Shown here: in pieces, positions 42,089-44,139 of the stretch
Position numbering within the stretch: the first letter of the stretch is position 1
Layout of the letters: each line of letters begins with the position of its first letter
Assembly (NCBI RefSeq): GCF_009377235.1
Contig: NZ_VMNX01000058.1
Coordinates: 1 to 44,139, forward strand
Direction of reading: 5' to 3'
Source of the DNA: Streptomyces acidicola
Lineage (GTDB): Bacteria > Actinomycetota > Actinomycetes > Streptomycetales > Streptomycetaceae
Length of the DNA stretch: 44,139 nucleotides
Translations under genes and position numbers: made by a program
The notes under the pieces: generated by a model
Told to the model about the DNA's origin: nothing
Database searches by the model: none
The model's input: the letters and a program-made list of their open reading frames with translations, nothing else

Positions 42089-42583
42089 GTGCGAGATCGG
42101 CAGGCGTCCCAAGGCGCCCGCCGGGCCCGGGAGTTCGAGGCGTTCGTCGCGGGCGCGGCTGGGCGGCTCCTCCATGCGGCGACACTGCTCACGGCGGAAC
42201 CGCCGACCGACAACCCACGCGCGCGGCGCCTGCTGACCCTGGCCCTCGCCCACACGTACGCGTCCTGGGACCGGCTGCGCGGCGAGGACCCGTACGACAG
42301 GACACGCCAGCAACTGGCCGTGCGTTTCGCTCGCGGGGCGTGGCACCAGTACGGCCGGTTCCGGCCCGCTCCGGCGAGCGTTCTGGCGGGGCTCAGCCCT
42401 CAGGAGCGGCTGATCGTCGTCCTCAGGCTGTACGAGGGCGTCGCCGAGGAGCAGACGGCGGCGTTGCTGGGGCTGCCCGTCGAACGCGTGCGCACGATCT
42501 GCGCCCGTGCGATGGCGACGCTGCTCCATCCGCCGCGCAGGCCCGCGTCGGCGGCCTTGGAGGCGGAGGTGGCGCCCTCATGA
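42089..42583 (+). CDS. Degenerate SigE-family sigma-70-like protein
   Basis: 164 residues from GTG 42089 (GGGAGG 4 nt upstream). The N-terminal part resembles a worn region 2 (FEAFVAGAAGRLLHAATLLT, RRLLTLALAHTYASWDRLRGEDPYDRTRQQL), as in Streptomyces SigE-type ECF factors. The C-terminal part is a region 4 helix-turn-helix: LAGLSPQERLIVVLRLYEGVAEEQTAALLGLPVERVRTICARAMATLL. The usual DAEDL acidic patch of region 2 is missing (it reads NPRARRL), so core polymerase or -10 binding may be altered. Followed 19 nt later by a small membrane protein gene that could be its anti-sigma partner. Confidence 0.75.
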   Translation: MRDRQASQGARRAREFEAFVAGAAGRLLHAATLLTAEPPTDNPRARRLLTLALAHTYASWDRLRGEDPYDRTRQQLAVRFARGAWHQYGRFRPAPASVLAGLSPQERLIVVLRLYEGVAEEQTAALLGLPVERVRTICARAMATLLHPPRRPASAALEAEVAPS

Positions 42584-42602
42584 GGCCCGGGGGAGGCGGC
42601 TC

Positions 42603-42851
42603 ATGAGCCGGCACGAGCGGGAGGCGGCCGTGCGGCGGATGCTGGAGCGGACGCCACCCCCGGTGCCACCCGAGCTGTACGGGGACGCGCTGCGACGCGG
42701 CGGGCGCATGCTGCGCCGCAGGACCGCGGCCCGCCGCCTCATGTGGCTGGTGCTGCTGGCCGCGGTGGTCGCGTTCCTCGTGTGGGCATCGATGACGCGC
42801 CCCTGGGTGGAACCGCCGTCGGACACGACTCCACCGGTCTCCGGTTGGTGA
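42603..42851 (+). CDS. Small membrane protein, possible anti-sigma partner
   Basis: 82 residues from ATG 42603 (GGGAGG 6 nt upstream). The first 50 residues are charged and basic (REAAVRRMLERTPPPVPPELYGDALRRGGRMLRRR). One membrane helix follows (LMWLVLLAAVVAFLVWASM), then a short outer Pro/Thr tail. A small single-span protein encoded right after a sigma-like gene is a common anti-sigma layout, but there is no zinc HxxxCxxC motif, so this is inference. The stop touches the end of the convergent metB gene with no gap. Confidence 0.7.
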   Translation: MSRHEREAAVRRMLERTPPPVPPELYGDALRRGGRMLRRRTAARRLMWLVLLAAVVAFLVWASMTRPWVEPPSDTTPPVSGW

Positions 42852-44006
42852 CTAGCCCAGGGCCTGCTGCAGGTCCTCCAGGAGGTCGTCGACGTTCTCG
42901 ATGCCCACGGAGAGGCGTACGAGATCGGCGGGGACCTCGAGCGCCGAGCCGGCCGCGGACGCGTGTGTCATGCGGCCAGGGTGCTCGATCAGGGACTCGA
43001 CGCCGCCCAGGGACTCGCCGAGCGTGAACACCTTGGCGCGGTTGCAGACCTCGACGGCCGCCTCCTCGCCGCCCTCCACCTGGAACGACACCATGCCGCC
43101 GAACGCCTTCATCTGCTTGGCGGCGACCTCGTGCCCCGGGTGCTCCGGAAGGCCCGGGTACAGCACGCGCGTCACGCGCGCGTGCCGGGTGAGCATGTCG
43201 GCGACCCTGGTGGCGTTGTCGCTGTGCCGGTCCATGCGCACGGCGAGCGTCTTCGTCCCGCGCAGCACCAGCCAGGAGTCGAAGGGCCCGGCGACCGCGC
43301 CCATCGCGTTCTGGTGGAACGCCAGCTCCTCGCCCAGTTCCTGGTCGCCGACGACGAGCGCGCCGCCGACCACGTCCGAGTGGCCGCCCATGTACTTGGT
43401 GAGCGAGTGCACGACGACGTCCGCGCCGAGCGCGAGCGGCTGCTGGAGATACGGGGTGGCGAAGGTGTTGTCGACGACCAGCCTGGCACCGGCCTCACGG
43501 GCGACCTGGGCGACGGCGGCGATGTCGGTGATGCCGAGGAGCGGGTTGGAGGGGGTCTCCACCCAGACGACCTTGGTCTTCGGGGTGACGGCCGCTCGTA
43601 CAGCTGCGGGATCGCTGGTGTCGGCGACCGACCATTCCACCCCCCACCGCGAGACGACCTTCGCGAACAGGCGGAAGGTACCGCCGTACGCGTCGTTCGG
43701 GATGACCACGTGGTCGCCGGGGCTGAGGAGCGTACGCAACAGGCAGTCCTCGGCGGCCAGCCCGGACGCGAACGCGAGACCGCGGCGGCCGCCCTCCAGG
43801 GCGGCGAGGTTCTCCTCCAGCGCGGTCCGGGTGGGGTTCGCGCTACGGCTGTACTCGTAGCCGCCTCGCAGGCCGCCCACGCCGTCCTGCTTGTAGGTCG
43901 AGACCTGGTAGATCGGCGGGACGACCGCGCCGGTGAGGGGATCCGCGGTGTTGCCCGCGTGGATCGCGAGAGTCTCGAAGTGCTGACTGATGTGCCTGTC
44001 GCTCAT
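42852..44006 (-). CDS. metB: Cystathionine gamma-synthase (PLP, Cys/Met metabolism)
   Basis: 384 residues from ATG 44006 (a GTG at 44012 is also possible). It makes cystathionine from an activated homoserine and cysteine. The family is clear: VPPIYQVSTYKQDGVG, YEYSRSANPTRTALEENLAALEGG, FASGLAAEDCLL, PSNPLLGITDI, the PLP lysine in HSLTKYMGGHSDVVGG, and LGGVESLIEHPGRMTHAS near the C terminus. Streptomyces enzymes of this family can also act as cystathionine gamma-lyases, so the direction in vivo is not certain. No terminator lies between it and the convergent gene. Confidence 0.93.
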   Translation of the reverse strand: MSDRHISQHFETLAIHAGNTADPLTGAVVPPIYQVSTYKQDGVGGLRGGYEYSRSANPTRTALEENLAALEGGRRGLAFASGLAAEDCLLRTLLSPGDHVVIPNDAYGGTFRLFAKVVSRWGVEWSVADTSDPAAVRAAVTPKTKVVWVETPSNPLLGITDIAAVAQVAREAGARLVVDNTFATPYLQQPLALGADVVVHSLTKYMGGHSDVVGGALVVGDQELGEELAFHQNAMGAVAGPFDSWLVLRGTKTLAVRMDRHSDNATRVADMLTRHARVTRVLYPGLPEHPGHEVAAKQMKAFGGMVSFQVEGGEEAAVEVCNRAKVFTLGESLGGVESLIEHPGRMTHASAAGSALEVPADLVRLSVGIENVDDLLEDLQQALG

Positions 44007-44103
44007 GAGCACCGAGCGTAGTGTGCGCGGCGTGTGAATGGCGGCGGGCGGTGAGCAGCGGACAGTGCGGGTCGGGACCGATGGGATGGGACCGGAAGGG
44101 GTG

Positions 44104-44123
44104 GGACCGGACCGGACCGGACC
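44104..44123. repeat. GGACC tandem repeat near right edge
   Basis: Four copies of GGACC, preceded by scattered GGGACCG units from 44076 and followed by GGGCT copies to the window end. It lies about 100 bp upstream of metB and seems non-coding. Confidence 0.6.
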
Positions 44124-44139
44124 GCGGGCTGGGCTGGGC

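Overview
The window is high-GC (roughly 70% or more by eye) DNA from an actinomycete, almost certainly Streptomyces or a close relative. The signs are strong third-position GC bias that keeps long antisense frames open, frequent GTG/TTG starts, ATGA/GTGA start-stop overlaps, a mycothiol pathway gene (mca), DUF397, DUF5753 and DUF4307 proteins, and the mca-greA-ilvA-cystathionine gamma-synthase neighbourhood that I recall as chromosomal core in Streptomyces. I see no rRNA, tRNA, IS element, phage gene or CRISPR array.

Layout. (a) 1-1612: the start of an unidentified gene on the minus strand, running off the left edge, divergent from an AlaA-type aminotransferase. (b) 1802-7992: a polymorphic-toxin cassette made of an SseB-like protein, an ESX/WXG-like helical protein, a 1580-residue RHS protein with a WXG-like N terminus and a papain-like C-terminal tip, and a candidate immunity gene. 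The tip and immunity gene are visibly AT-richer than the rest, which suggests a swapped module. (c) 8126-10617: a Streptomyces regulatory set (XRE/DUF5753 regulator with DUF397 partner, divergent from a small protein and an HATPase-type ATP-binding protein) around a 17-bp AT-rich palindrome. (d) 11089-16418: a small helical protein, then a four-gene operon coding for an anchored solute-binding-like protein, TelA, a lipoprotein joining a related solute-binding module to a VWA domain, and a small membrane protein. (e) 16608-22725: GTP-dependent PEP carboxykinase, hemolysin III family protein, an MFS exporter with its TetR repressor and operator, and a Mut7-C RNase protein. (f) 22756-29301 (minus): a tightly overlapping operon of a processive GT2, a GT39-like lipid-dependent glycosyltransferase, a GT2-GtrA fusion and a secreted copper-radical-oxidase-like protein. 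(g) 29522-44006: YyaL/DUF255 thioredoxin-domain protein, a STAND NTPase with TPRs, then core metabolism (small membrane protein, mca, DUF4307, greA, a DrrAB-like ABC exporter, threonine dehydratase, MarR regulator, a degenerate SigE-like sigma factor with a small membrane partner, cystathionine gamma-synthase).

The best candidates for undescribed biology are the four-gene glycosyltransferase/copper-radical-oxidase operon (22756-29301), the SBP-TelA-VWA-membrane operon (11973-16418), and the RHS toxin tip with its immunity gene (7146-7992). Several regulatory palindromes have clear geometry: 19618-19650, 39818-39846, 9370-9386 and 325-336. No database searches were possible; family calls rest on visible motifs and remembered homologues.
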